A stretch of 64,000 nucleotides of DNA from contig NZ_JABETO010000018.1 of NCBI RefSeq assembly GCF_013055795.1, positions 1 to 64,000 on the forward strand. The letters are read 5' to 3'. Positions 17,074-26,051 of the stretch are shown here, piece after piece. The notes under the pieces are model-generated. The model was not told the origin of the DNA and did no database searches. It saw only the letters and a program-made list of their open reading frames with translations. The stretch is from Streptomyces sp. I05A-00742. GTDB taxonomy: Bacteria; Actinomycetota; Actinomycetes; Streptomycetales; Streptomycetaceae. Position numbers and translations under genes: made by a program. Numbering within the stretch: position 1 is the stretch's first letter; each line of letters opens with the position of its first letter.

Positions 17074-18240
17074 ATGGCGGCAGCAGCACTCACCGGTCCG
17101 GTCCGGAACCCGCTCGCCGGAACCGCGGGCCCCCTCGCCGCCTTCTCGGCCGGCATCGGCCGACTCACCGGAGCGGTACGCGGCTCCCTGACCGGCGTCC
17201 GCGCGGCCACCCGGTTCCTCACCCGGCTGGCCGCCGCCACGAGCCGGTCCGGAACGGCGTCGAAGCAGCTCGGGACGGCCGCGTCCACCGCGGGCCCGGC
17301 CCTGACGAAGGCCGGCAAGGAGGCGTCCGGCGCGGCCAAGGGCCTGGACCGGCAGCGCGACGCCCGCCGCCGGGTGAACCGGCAGCTGGCCGGGCTGCCC
17401 GGCAAGGCGCGCGGTCTCGGCGGGTCTCTCGGCGGCATCGGCGGCGCCGCGGGGAAGGCCGGCGGCGTCATCGGCACGGCGGGAACCTCGATCGGGATCC
17501 TGGACAAGGTCATGCAGGCGGTCAACCTGGTGATGAAGGGCAGCCCCTGGACCCTCCTGGCCGGCCTGCTCCTGCCGATCGCCACCGAACTGATCACCTT
17601 CGCCCTGGAGTCGGAGACCGGGCGAAGGATCATGGAAGACGTCTTCTCCCAGGTGGGAGAGATATTCGTGACCGCCACGGCGGCGATCATCCCCCCGGTG
17701 CGCGAATACCTGACCGCCGTCCAGAGGATCTGGACCGGGCTCAAGAGGTTCGTCGAGCCGGTCCGCGCGTTCCTCGAGGGCGACTTCTCCGGCGGCTTCC
17801 GCAGCCTCGGCGAGGCCCTGCTGACCACCCTCGGCGGCTTCGCCGATCTCATCAGGGCCGGCTTCCACCTGGTCGCCGGTGTGGTCGCGGCTCCGATCAA
17901 CGCGCTGATCAGTTTCGCCAACGCGATCATCAACGCGCTCAACACCATCCCCTTCGTCGACCTGCCCCGCATCCCGCAGCTCGCCCGGGGCGGCATCGTC
18001 GCTCCGCGCGGCGGCGGGGTCCCCGTGCTCCTCGCGGAGGCCGGCGAGGCGGAGGCCGTCCTGCCGCTCTCGAAACTCGACCGGCTGCTGGCGGCGACCG
18101 CGGAAGCGGCCCGCGCCGGCACCACCCGGCGGGCGGGCGGTCCTGACCTGCGCGACTACCGCGAACCCGCGAACCGCAGCGCGTACGGCATCGCCGAGGA
18201 CCTGCTGTTCCTGGCCCGGACACGGACCGGAACCCCGTGA
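17074..18240 (+). CDS. Short tape-measure-like tail protein, copy 2
   Basis: 388 residues, starting ATG 17074 after GAGGAGG. The same architecture as the preceding gene is visible: an alanine/arginine-rich helical N-terminal part, hydrophobic segments (SPWTLLAGLLLPIATELITF, APINALISFANAIINALNTI), and at residues 303-340 the motif LARGGIVAPRGGGVPVLLAE followed by AGEAEAVLPLSKLDRLL. The last 40 residues of both proteins end with a similar pattern (RD.A.ALMFLA versus YGIAEDLLFLA). They are paralogues, probably from duplication, with the N-terminal parts diverged. Whether both enter one tail is unknown. Confidence 0.82.
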   Translation: MAAAALTGPVRNPLAGTAGPLAAFSAGIGRLTGAVRGSLTGVRAATRFLTRLAAATSRSGTASKQLGTAASTAGPALTKAGKEASGAAKGLDRQRDARRRVNRQLAGLPGKARGLGGSLGGIGGAAGKAGGVIGTAGTSIGILDKVMQAVNLVMKGSPWTLLAGLLLPIATELITFALESETGRRIMEDVFSQVGEIFVTATAAIIPPVREYLTAVQRIWTGLKRFVEPVRAFLEGDFSGGFRSLGEALLTTLGGFADLIRAGFHLVAGVVAAPINALISFANAIINALNTIPFVDLPRIPQLARGGIVAPRGGGVPVLLAEAGEAEAVLPLSKLDRLLAATAEAARAGTTRRAGGPDLRDYREPANRSAYGIAEDLLFLARTRTGTP

Positions 18241-18363
18241 CGCACCGGAACCCGGCAACGTACCCCGAGCCCACCCACGCACCGGAACCCGACGACGCAC
18301 CCGAAGCCCCACCCCCACACACCGGACCTCAGCCAGCTACCGGAAGGTGAAGGCCGACCTCCC

Positions 18364-19323
18364 ATGTCCCCGACACTCATGCCACCAACGTTCCCGGACA
18401 CCACCGAGCACTCCCCCGGCTCACTGATCACCCGCGACGGGCAGATCCAGTGGGCCGGACTGTTGATGGGCCCCGGAACCGACTACCAGATCGCCGACTC
18501 CGGACTCACCGGCTGGGCCGACCTCCCCGGCCTGGACAGCGGCGACGTCCTCCGTCCCGACCAGCACGGCGCCTGGCCCGGCAGCCAGTGGGCCCAGGCG
18601 CGTACGGTCACCGCGCCCGTCTGGCTCCTCCCCGACCAGCCCGAACGGGCCGCGGAGGTCACGCGGGCGTTCAGCGCCGCGACCGGCGTGCGCGCCGGCG
18701 AACAGTGGCTGGCCGTCCGCCTGCACGGCGAGACGCTGGCCTGCCGGGCCCGGGTCGCCCAGCGCGTCGTGCCGCAGGACCGGATGTACGTCACCCGGGG
18801 CGCCGCGAAGGCGACCGTGCAGTGGATCTGCGCCGACCCGCGCCGGTACTCCCTCCACGAGCGGACCGCCGTCACCGGCCTCCCCACACCGGACGGCGGC
18901 CTGTCCTGGGGACAGGACGGGAACCGGGCCGCCGGACAGGGGCTCACCTGGCCGCTCGACTGGGGCAAGCCCGGCGCCACCGGCCTGCTGACCCTGCTCA
19001 ACGAGGGCGACGCGCCGACGGGCCCCGTCGTCGAGTTCCGCGGGCAGGTGAGCCGGCCGTCCCTGACCCGGCTCGGCGACGGGCTGCGGATCGAGTACGA
19101 CGTCACGCTCGCGCCGTCCGACGTCCTGACCGTCGACACCTTCGCGGGCACGGTCCTGCTCAACGGCAGTTCGTCGCGCCTGCACACCGCCACCCCGTCG
19201 TCCGCCCCCGAGCAGTTGTTCCAACTGCCGTCCGGGGAGAGCACGTTCGCTTTCCGGGCAAGCCCCGACGCGCCGGGCGCGGGTGCCACGGCCACCGTCA
19301 CCTGGCGCGGCGCCCACTGGTGA
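18364..19323 (+). CDS. Distal tail (Dit)-like protein
   Basis: 319 residues. The start (GSLITRDGQIQWAGLLMGPG, then DYQIADSGLTGWADLPGLDS) and the N-terminal fold with GDVLRPDQHGAWPGSQWAQA are those of the phage tail-family/distal tail proteins encoded after the tape measure in actinophages. Dit forms the hexameric hub at the tip of a siphophage tail, joining tube and tip. The second half (PVVEFRGQVSRPSLTRLGDG onward) looks like a beta-sandwich. GGAAGGTGAAGG precedes ATG 18364. A 120-base proline-codon-rich spacer separates it from the tape-measure gene. Confidence 0.8.
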   Translation: MSPTLMPPTFPDTTEHSPGSLITRDGQIQWAGLLMGPGTDYQIADSGLTGWADLPGLDSGDVLRPDQHGAWPGSQWAQARTVTAPVWLLPDQPERAAEVTRAFSAATGVRAGEQWLAVRLHGETLACRARVAQRVVPQDRMYVTRGAAKATVQWICADPRRYSLHERTAVTGLPTPDGGLSWGQDGNRAAGQGLTWPLDWGKPGATGLLTLLNEGDAPTGPVVEFRGQVSRPSLTRLGDGLRIEYDVTLAPSDVLTVDTFAGTVLLNGSSSRLHTATPSSAPEQLFQLPSGESTFAFRASPDAPGAGATATVTWRGAHW

Positions 19324-19372
19324 GCCGGTGCTTCCCCCGTCCCTTCCGTCACCACCCACCCAGGAGAACGAC

Positions 19373-20506
19373 ATGAACCTCGGCAGCGCGTGGCTGCTCA
19401 ACTCCACCAACGGCGAGGGCGGGCAGTCCCGCCTCGACACCCGGCTCGCCCCGCTGGGCGCGATGGCCGCGGCCGGCCCGCTGGCCTCCCGGCCCGGCGT
19501 GCTGCCCGGCTCGGCCGACGGCCGCGAGATCGTCACCGGCCTCGCCGTCGCAACCGACGGCACCGGCATGAGCACCCGGGTCGGCCCCGGGCGCGCGGTC
19601 GTCCAGGGTGCCGCCGCCGCGGGCGCCTACCCGGTCCACCTCCCCGAGCCCGCCGGTATCACCTTCGCCGACGGCGACCCCGGCAACCCGCGCGTCGACC
19701 TCGTCGTCGTCCGGATCTACGACGACCAGCAGGACGCCTCCGGCAAGACCGGCGCGTTCATCGAGATCGTGCCCGGCGTCCCGGGGGCGAAGGCTGTCGC
19801 TCCCCCGGTCCCCCCGGCGTCCCTGGCCCTGGCCGAGGTGACGGTGAAGACCGGCGCCTCGGCCGGTACCGGCGGCCTCGACTGGCGGACCGGCGCCGTC
19901 CGGGACCGCCGGCAGGCCACCGTCGCGGCCGGCGGCATCATCCCCGCCGACCGGGGTCCCGGCTTCAACGGCGCGTACCCCGGCCAGTACCGCGACAACG
20001 GCACCGGGCTCCAGCGCTGGAACGGCAAGGAGTGGCAGGACCTGCGGCCGACGTGGCAGTCGTACACCCCGCAGTGGGGCGCCGAGATCGGGGACCAGCC
20101 CAAGCTGGGAAACGGCAGGGTGACCGGCCGCTACCTCAAGGAGGGACCCCAGGTCCAGTTCTACGCCGCGCTCTACATCGACACGACGACCAACTGGGGC
20201 ACCGCCAAGAACAGCAACTGGTACCTCACGCTGCCGTTCGCCCCGTCCCTGGCCATGCCCGGCACCTTCCGGGCGCGCACCGGCCCGAACGGCGGTGCCT
20301 ACTACTTCGGCGGGTGCCACCTCTTCAGGACCAGCCCCGGCCAGCGGATCCAAGGTCTGCCCGCGGGCACGGGCATCGCCCGCAGCTGGTCCTGCCCCGC
20401 TCCGGACGGCAAGGCCACCGGCGACTGGGTGGACGCCACCCACCCCGCCACTCCCCAGCCCGGCTCCTGGTACGAGGTCTGGGGCACCTACGAGGTCGAC
20501 GCATGA
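19373..20506 (+). CDS. Minor tail/baseplate protein
   Basis: 377 residues, starting ATG 19373 after AGGAGAACGAC. The N-terminal 200 residues (LDTRLAPLGAMAAAGPLASR, VGPGRAVVQGAAAAGAYPVH, DGDPGNPRVDLVVVRIYDDQ) have the repetitive beta pattern of upper baseplate or fibre-attachment proteins. The C-terminal part (DNGTGLQRWNGKEWQDLRPT and later Trp/Tyr-rich strands) looks like a carbohydrate- or receptor-binding sandwich. Such proteins follow Dit in Streptomyces phages. The role is inferred from position. Its stop codon overlaps the next start codon (ATGA at 20503-20506). Confidence 0.7.
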   Translation: MNLGSAWLLNSTNGEGGQSRLDTRLAPLGAMAAAGPLASRPGVLPGSADGREIVTGLAVATDGTGMSTRVGPGRAVVQGAAAAGAYPVHLPEPAGITFADGDPGNPRVDLVVVRIYDDQQDASGKTGAFIEIVPGVPGAKAVAPPVPPASLALAEVTVKTGASAGTGGLDWRTGAVRDRRQATVAAGGIIPADRGPGFNGAYPGQYRDNGTGLQRWNGKEWQDLRPTWQSYTPQWGAEIGDQPKLGNGRVTGRYLKEGPQVQFYAALYIDTTTNWGTAKNSNWYLTLPFAPSLAMPGTFRARTGPNGGAYYFGGCHLFRTSPGQRIQGLPAGTGIARSWSCPAPDGKATGDWVDATHPATPQPGSWYEVWGTYEVDA

Positions 20507-21621
20507 CGGGCCTGACGCCCCCCGCGGACATCACCTACCGCGCCCTCTTCTGCGACCTCCTCACCGACCGCGTCGTCGACGCGCTGCCGCTCACGGACGT
20601 CGAGTTCGATGACTTCATCGGCAAGCCGGGGCAGCTCCGTGCGACCGTCCCGCTGCCCGACGAGGCCCTCGCCCGCCGGGCGCGCGCCGCGCTGCGAACG
20701 GGCCGCACCGCGGTCTGGCTGGAGCGCGGCTCCGAGATCTGGTGGGGCGGAATCCTGTGGACCTGCACCGCGGAGGGGGACGAGCGCGGCCGGCTCCGCG
20801 TCCAGATCCAGGCGGGGACCTTCGACTCGTACTTCGAACACCGCATCCTGGCCTCCAGCTACATCTTCAAGAAGCGCGACCGCTTCCACATCGTCCGGGA
20901 ACTCCTCCAGCACGCCCAGTCCCAGCCCGGCGGCGACATCGGGCTCACATTCGGCGACGAGCAGTCGAAAGCCGTGCTGGACGAACGTGTCTACGCCTAC
21001 ACCGACCTGGCCCGCATCCGGGAGCTGATCGACGGGCTCGCCGCGCTGGACAACGGCTTCGAGTGGCGGATCCAGTGCTACCGGCACCCGGAGACCGGCG
21101 AGCGGGTCAAACGCCTGCAGCTCGGCCACCCCAAGATCCTCACCCGCGCCGCGGACATCGTCCTCGACCGGCCCGGGCAGCTGCTCACCTACAGCCTGCC
21201 CGTGGACTCGACCGTCCAGGCCAACGTCTGGGTGGCACGCGGCGAGTCCGCCAACCGCGACCAGGCCTCGGACTCCCTCCCCGAGGTGTCCGAAACCCAG
21301 ATCGCCGAGGAGCTCGACGCCGGCTGGCCGCGGCTGGAGGGCACGTCGGACCACAGCGGTGTCTCCGACAAGAAGTTGCTCACCAGCGCGGCCGTGGCCG
21401 AACTGAACCGGGCCCGGCAGCCGCAGGCCATCCCCGAGGCCACCTTCCGGCTGGACGGCCGGATCACCCCCGTCCTCATCGGCGGCACGGTCCGGCTGCG
21501 CATCCGCGACGGCTGGCACGCGGAGACCCCCGACCGGCGCTTCCGCGTCGTCGGGCTGACGGTGACGCCCCCCGACCGGGGCAAGGCCGAGACGGCCCGG
21601 CTCTACCTGGAGGCGATGTAA
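20503..21621 (+). CDS. Tail-associated hub protein (Tal/gp27-like)
   Basis: 372 residues, coupled to the previous gene by ATGA. It begins MTGLTPPADITYRALFCDLL and contains ALPLTDVEFDDFIGKPGQLR, TAVWLERGSEIWWGGILWTC and YFEHRILASSYIFKKRDRFH. This is the pattern of the baseplate-hub proteins of actinophages, usually named minor tail protein; these close the tail tip and hold the fibres. The conserved core ends with a beta-barrel-like segment (PVLIGGTVRLRIRDGWHAET). No lytic domain is fused to it, unlike in many phages. Confidence 0.75.
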   Translation: MTGLTPPADITYRALFCDLLTDRVVDALPLTDVEFDDFIGKPGQLRATVPLPDEALARRARAALRTGRTAVWLERGSEIWWGGILWTCTAEGDERGRLRVQIQAGTFDSYFEHRILASSYIFKKRDRFHIVRELLQHAQSQPGGDIGLTFGDEQSKAVLDERVYAYTDLARIRELIDGLAALDNGFEWRIQCYRHPETGERVKRLQLGHPKILTRAADIVLDRPGQLLTYSLPVDSTVQANVWVARGESANRDQASDSLPEVSETQIAEELDAGWPRLEGTSDHSGVSDKKLLTSAAVAELNRARQPQAIPEATFRLDGRITPVLIGGTVRLRIRDGWHAETPDRRFRVVGLTVTPPDRGKAETARLYLEAM

Positions 21622-22344
21622 GTGGCCGCGATCCCCCTCGATCTGCTCGACCGCATCCGCTCCCTGGAACGCCAGGTGCGCGCCCTCATGGGCAGCGCCA
21701 ACACCCGCCCGGCCATGGACCGCGTCAAGGGCGGCAACGTCGTGATCAGCGACGGCGGGCAGCTGGCGGTCCGCGACAGCGAGGGCGAGAAGGGTGCCGA
21801 GCTGCTCTACATCGGCAAGAGTCCGGAGGTCTTCCCCAACCGCCCCGACGGCACGGGCCAGAGCGGCTTCATGCTCCGTCGCGACGACGGGTCGGTGGCG
21901 ATGGCGGTGCGCACCGACGCGCCCGACATCGAGCCGCGCCAGTCGGTGAAGATCTTCGACGGCAGGAGCAACGCCATCGTCGCGGACGACACCGGGGGCG
22001 AGGGCCTGGCCAGGCCCTATCTGGCGTACCCACTGCCGGTCCCGGTGAACACCGGGCGCTGGGAGACGACCTCCTCGGCCGAGTGGACGACGCTCCACAG
22101 CAGCACCGGCATCGTCCAGCACCCCGCGCTGCGCTGCCTGATCCTCACCACGGAGGGCGGCGAGGCCCAACTGCTCGTGAACGGCGTCCCGGTGGGCCCC
22201 GCCGGCACGGGACCGCTGGAGTTCACGGCACCCGTCGGGCTGCCCTTCGACACCCACGTCACGTTCGAGGTGCAGGCCCGCGTCACCACTCCCGGCGCGA
22301 CGGTCGGCTGCTCCCCACGCGCCCTGTACGGCGTCAAGTCCTGA
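21622..22344 (+). CDS. Minor tail protein, probably fibre base
   Basis: 240 residues, GTG start directly after the preceding TAA. The first 25 residues are a short coiled coil (PLDLLDRIRSLERQVRALMG), typical of trimeric fibre-base proteins. The middle part is a beta-strand-rich stalk (GGNVVISDGGQLAVRDSEGE, PRQSVKIFDGRSNAIVADDT), followed by a C-terminal sandwich. It is likely to link the tail hub to the collagen-like fibre encoded downstream. The function is inferred from position and architecture. Confidence 0.7.
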   Translation: MAAIPLDLLDRIRSLERQVRALMGSANTRPAMDRVKGGNVVISDGGQLAVRDSEGEKGAELLYIGKSPEVFPNRPDGTGQSGFMLRRDDGSVAMAVRTDAPDIEPRQSVKIFDGRSNAIVADDTGGEGLARPYLAYPLPVPVNTGRWETTSSAEWTTLHSSTGIVQHPALRCLILTTEGGEAQLLVNGVPVGPAGTGPLEFTAPVGLPFDTHVTFEVQARVTTPGATVGCSPRALYGVKS

Positions 22345-22374
22345 CCGATTCCCCCTACTTCGGGAGGCACAACC

Positions 22375-23862
22375 GTGTTGCCCAACGGCATCCCCACAGT
22401 GACCGTCACCGCCCGCTACCTCACCCCGGACGGCCTGCCGCTGAGCGGCACCGTCACCTTCCGGGCCCCGACCCTGCTGACCCACACCGGCAGCGACACC
22501 ATCCTGGGCGGCCCGATCGTGGCTCCCCTGGACCCGGAAGGCCGCCTCAAGGCCGTCCTGCCCGCCACCGACACCCCCGGCATGAACCCTGCCAAGTGGA
22601 CGTACACCGTCGTCGAGCAGCTGGCCGGGATACCGGTCAACCGCAGCTACGACATCGCCCTCCCCTCCGCGCAGAAGACGGTGGACCTCGCCGACCTCGC
22701 CCCCGTCGACCCGGAGGCACCGCACTACGTCGCCGTGCCCGGCCCGCCCGGCCCGGCTGGCGCCCCAGGCCCGGCGGGCCCGGCCGGCGCGCCGGGCCTG
22801 ATCCAGTCCGTCAACGGCAAGAGCGCCGCGGCCGTCACGCTCGGCGCCGCCGACGTCCAGGCCGTGCCCACCGCGACGGTCGGTCAGGCGGGCGGAGTCG
22901 CCACCCTCGACGCCTCCGGCAAGGTCCCCACCGCCCAGCTGCCCCCGGGCGCGGTCGCCCCCGTGTCATCGGTCAACGGCAAGAAGGGCGAGGTGACCCT
23001 CGTCGCCTCGGACGTCCGCGCCCTCGACCAGGCGGCGGCCGACCTGCGGTACGTCCAGCAGTCGGCGGCCGTGCTGTCGGTGAACGGCAGGACGGGCGCC
23101 GTCAGCCTGGACGCGACGATGCTGGGCGCGGCGGCGGCCGGCTCGGTGGTCGCCCTGACCGGCGACCAGACGGTCTCCGGCACCAAGACGTTCACCAACG
23201 TCCCCACGGCGAAGGCCGACCCGACGTCCGGCGACCACCTGGTCCGCAAGAGCTATGTCGACGCGCTCGGCACGCCGGGCACCTGGGGGCCGACGGACCT
23301 GGGGTTCAAGGCGTGGACGTTCGACCCGGCGACGGCGTCGATGTCGACGACGATCCCCAACGACAAGGCCTACGCCTCACCCCAGTACTGTCCGCCGGGC
23401 CAGGTCTATCTGATGGGCCTCATGCTCCGTGCCGCCACGGAAATCAACAACATCGTCTTCTACATCCACGGCTACGCCGGCAATACGCTCGCCGCCGCCT
23501 CGTACGCGGGCCTGTACGACGCGACGGGCAAGCGGGTGGCGGTGACCCCGTCCCTGAAGGACATCTTCCCCAAGGTTCTCGAAGGCACCACCGTCCCCCT
23601 CCCGTTGACCGCGCCGTATGTCGCACCGCCCGGCTGCTACTGGGTGGCGTTCGTCCTGAACGGGCCGGACAAGCCGAACAACGGCCCCGGCTTCGCCGTC
23701 GCGGCGAACTTCGGCAACCGCCCCTCCAGCGGCGCCCGCATGCCCGGCGCCTTTGTCCGTCACGCCCGCCTGCCGGTCACGGGCCAGACATCGTTGCCTA
23801 CGTCGTTCAACCCGTCCACCGTCATCGACGACGCCAACGCCATCTGGGTCGCGCTCGCGTGA
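22375..23862 (+). CDS. Tail fibre with collagen-like segment, putative receptor-binding protein
   Basis: 495 residues, GTG 22375 preceded by GGGAGG. Residues 1-118 are an attachment domain. Residues 122-141 form Gly-X-Y repeats (GPPGPAGAPGPAGPAGAPG). Three modules with the theme SVNGK..G.VTL start at 145, 199 and 235, separated by LGAADVQAV or similar strands. A segment with DQTVSGTKTFTNVPTAKADP then occurs before a C-terminal tip domain (about 310-495) rich in Tyr and Gly. Such fibres are trimeric. The tip is the likely receptor-binding part and therefore sets target range. A 20-bp terminator hairpin follows immediately, so the fibre gene ends the structural segment. Confidence 0.82.
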   Translation: MLPNGIPTVTVTARYLTPDGLPLSGTVTFRAPTLLTHTGSDTILGGPIVAPLDPEGRLKAVLPATDTPGMNPAKWTYTVVEQLAGIPVNRSYDIALPSAQKTVDLADLAPVDPEAPHYVAVPGPPGPAGAPGPAGPAGAPGLIQSVNGKSAAAVTLGAADVQAVPTATVGQAGGVATLDASGKVPTAQLPPGAVAPVSSVNGKKGEVTLVASDVRALDQAAADLRYVQQSAAVLSVNGRTGAVSLDATMLGAAAAGSVVALTGDQTVSGTKTFTNVPTAKADPTSGDHLVRKSYVDALGTPGTWGPTDLGFKAWTFDPATASMSTTIPNDKAYASPQYCPPGQVYLMGLMLRAATEINNIVFYIHGYAGNTLAAASYAGLYDATGKRVAVTPSLKDIFPKVLEGTTVPLPLTAPYVAPPGCYWVAFVLNGPDKPNNGPGFAVAANFGNRPSSGARMPGAFVRHARLPVTGQTSLPTSFNPSTVIDDANAIWVALA

Positions 23863-23870
23863 CCCCGCCC

Positions 23871-23914
23871 ACGGGCGTGCCCCGCACCGCGGTCGCGGTG
23901 CGGGGCACGCCCGT
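23871..23914 (+). terminator. Very strong hairpin after the fibre gene
   Basis: A perfect 18-bp inverted repeat (23871-23888 with 23897-23914), extended to 20 bp by two more pairs around a GGTC loop, starts 9 bases after the fibre stop codon. It separates structural genes from lysis genes. There is no long T-run, as is usual in Streptomyces. Confidence 0.88.
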
Positions 23915-23941
23915 TCCCGTCCCACCGAGGAGCGATGCCTC

Positions 23942-24970
23942 ATGGCAACCCCCCTGACCGCAGACCACCTCCTCACCGCTCTCCGCGCCGAGGGCGTCAC
24001 CGTCGTCGAGGTAGGCGACTGGCGTACGCACAACCGCGACCACAAGGGCGCCTGGGGCCCGGTCAACGGCGTGGTCATCCACCACACCGCCTCCAGCGGC
24101 ACCCGCGACTCCGTCGACCTCTGCTGGGACGGCTACGACGAGCTGCCCGGCCCGCTCTGCCACGGCGTGATCGACAAAGAAGGCACCGTTCACCTCATCG
24201 GCAACGGCCGCACCAACCACGCCGGCCTCGGCGACGGCGACGTACTGAACGCCGTCGTCCGCGAGTCCGCGCTCCCCCGCCCGACGGCGATGGACACCGA
24301 CGGCAACGCCCGCTTCTACGGCTTCGAGTGCGTCAACGAGGGCGACGGCGAGGACCCCTGGCCGACCGCCCAACTGGAGGCCGTCGAGCGGGTGTCGGCG
24401 GCACTCTGCCGGGCGCACCACTGGACAGCCGCCTCCGTCATCGGCCACAAGGAGTGGACGAACGACAAAATCGATCCACTCGGCTTCGGCATGGACGACC
24501 TGCGCGCCCGTATCGCCAAGCGCCTGGGCTCCGCGCCGGAGAAGCCCGCCACGCCGTCCGGCGGCACCGCCCGGTACACCGTCCGCACCGGCGACACCCT
24601 CACCGGCATCGCCGAGGACCACGGCACCACCGTCCCCGAGCTGGCCTCGCTCAACCACCTCAAGGACCCGTACCTGCTCCACCCCGGCGACGAGCTCACG
24701 GTCCCCGCCGGCCCCACCGGCCACCAGCCGTTCCCCGGAGCGGCCTTCTTCCACTCCGCCCCGAACTCCCCCCTCGTCACCGCCATGGGCCGCCGCCTCG
24801 TCGAGGAGCGCTGCTCGGCCTACACGGACGGCCCGGGCCCCCGCTGGACCGACGCCGACCGCGAGTCCTACCGCCGCTGGCAGCGCAAACTCGGCTTCAC
24901 CGGGGCCGACGCCGACGGCTGGCCCGGCACGTCGTCCTGGGACGCCCTCAAGGTCCCGCGCTCCTCCTGA
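23942..24970 (+). CDS. N-acetylmuramoyl-L-alanine amidase endolysin with LysM
   Basis: 342 residues, ATG 23942 downstream of GAGGAG. Residues 35-190 are an amidase_2/PGRP domain: VNGVVIHHTASSGTRDS (first His at 47-48), GVIDKEGTVHLIGNGRTNHA, and IGHKEWTNDKIDP supplying the later ligands (H169, D178). Residues 211-254 are a LysM domain (YTVRTGDTLTGIAEDHGTTV). Residues 261-342 match the C-terminus of the following muramidase and resemble a peptidoglycan-binding unit (WQRKLGFTGADADGWPG). It cuts the stem peptide from glycan; no signal peptide is present, so it relies on the holin. Confidence 0.93.
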   Translation: MATPLTADHLLTALRAEGVTVVEVGDWRTHNRDHKGAWGPVNGVVIHHTASSGTRDSVDLCWDGYDELPGPLCHGVIDKEGTVHLIGNGRTNHAGLGDGDVLNAVVRESALPRPTAMDTDGNARFYGFECVNEGDGEDPWPTAQLEAVERVSAALCRAHHWTAASVIGHKEWTNDKIDPLGFGMDDLRARIAKRLGSAPEKPATPSGGTARYTVRTGDTLTGIAEDHGTTVPELASLNHLKDPYLLHPGDELTVPAGPTGHQPFPGAAFFHSAPNSPLVTAMGRRLVEERCSAYTDGPGPRWTDADRESYRRWQRKLGFTGADADGWPGTSSWDALKVPRSS

Positions 24971-24981
24971 AAGGCCATCGC

Positions 24982-25818
24982 ATGAGCACCATCAAGGGCA
25001 TCGACATCTCGTCCTACCAGTCCGCCGCCTACTCCACCTCCGGCCTCGACTTCGTCCTCGTCAAGGCCACCGAGGGCCGCTCCTACGTCAACCCCCGTAT
25101 GGCGGACCAGGCCGCCCGCGCCCGCCGGGCCGGGCTCGTCCTCGGCTTCTACCACTTCCTGCACCCGGGGAACCTCGACGAGCAGGCGGCGTTCTTCGTC
25201 GAGCGCTGCGACTCCGCCGAGGGGGACATCCTCGCCGTCGACTGGGAGTCGACCGGCGGCGGCGTCGCGTCCTGCGCGGAGAAGGACGCCTTCCTCCGCA
25301 AGGTGAAGGCGCTGCGCCCCGGGCACCGCGTGATCCTGTACTGCAACCGCGACTTCTGGCTGAACCGCGACACCAGCGGTTACGCCGGGGACGGGCTGTG
25401 GATCGCCGCCTACGGGGCCGGGGCCGGGGCGCCCGGCGTACGGGCGGACTGGCTGATTCACCAGTACACCGACGATCCGGTCGACACCAACGTGGCCAGG
25501 TTCTCCTCCCGCGACGCGATGCGGGACTGGGCGCGGGGCGGTACGTCCCCGTCCGGACCCGGGCCGACGGGGTACGAGCCCTTCCCCTGCGCCGGCTTCT
25601 TCCGGGACGGCCCCGACTCCCCCGTCGTCACCGCCATGGGCCGGCGCCTCGTCGCCGAAGGCTGCTCGGCGTACGCCGAGGGCCCCGGCCCCCGCTGGAG
25701 CGATGCCGACCGCCGCTCCTACGCACAGTGGCAGCGGAAACTCGGCTACTCCGGCGCGGACGCCGACGGCTGGCCGGGGCGGGCGAGCTGGGAGGCACTG
25801 AAGGTGCCGCGCTCATGA
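24982..25818 (+). CDS. GH25 muramidase (lysozyme), endolysin
   Basis: 278 residues. The N-terminus IKGIDISSYQ supplies the catalytic aspartate D8, and LAVDWES (D87, E89) is the conserved DxE motif of glycoside hydrolase family 25; HQYTDD closes the barrel. It cleaves the beta-1,4 bond of peptidoglycan. The last 80 residues share a module with the amidase just upstream: both have TAMGRRLV, the run GPGPRW and GADADGWPG. It lies 11 bases after the amidase, with a shifted frame, and its stop codon overlaps the holin-like gene start (ATGA). No signal peptide is present. Confidence 0.94.
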   Translation: MSTIKGIDISSYQSAAYSTSGLDFVLVKATEGRSYVNPRMADQAARARRAGLVLGFYHFLHPGNLDEQAAFFVERCDSAEGDILAVDWESTGGGVASCAEKDAFLRKVKALRPGHRVILYCNRDFWLNRDTSGYAGDGLWIAAYGAGAGAPGVRADWLIHQYTDDPVDTNVARFSSRDAMRDWARGGTSPSGPGPTGYEPFPCAGFFRDGPDSPVVTAMGRRLVAEGCSAYAEGPGPRWSDADRRSYAQWQRKLGYSGADADGWPGRASWEALKVPRS

Positions 25819-26051
25819 CCGACACCGCGAAGCGCACCCTGCGCACCGTTCTCCAGACGGCCGTGGCCCTCGCCGTCGCCCTCCCCGCGATCGTCGACGC
25901 CTCCGGAATCCCGGCCTCCCTCCCGTGGGCCGCCGGCGCCCTCGCCGTCGCCGGCGGACTCACCCGCGTCATGGCCCTGCCCTCCGTCCAGGCCCTCCTC
26001 CCCCACTGGCTCCGCACCGACCCCCCGGCCGCCGACCGGAGCGGCCCATGA
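25815..26051 (+). CDS. Holin-like small membrane protein
   Basis: 78 residues. It has two hydrophobic stretches, LQTAVALAVALPAIVDASGI and LPWAAGALAVAGGLTRVMAL, separated by a short polar turn, and a charged C-terminus. The size, the two-segment topology and the position directly after two endolysin genes (overlapping ATGA at 25815-25818) fit a phage holin, which forms the membrane hole that lets lysins reach the wall. It is not matched to a named family. Its stop codon overlaps the start of the next gene. Confidence 0.75.
   Translation: MTDTAKRTLRTVLQTAVALAVALPAIVDASGIPASLPWAAGALAVAGGLTRVMALPSVQALLPHWLRTDPPAADRSGP

Noticed and set aside
15882..18318. Long minus-strand frames over the tape-measure genes
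   Set aside because: They are antisense shadows of GC-rich codons; the plus-strand proteins carry the tape-measure motif.
20742..23957. Long plus-strand frame of over 1000 codons across the tail genes
   Set aside because: It is a frame shadow over the hub, fibre-base and fibre genes; those have ribosome sites and recognisable architecture.
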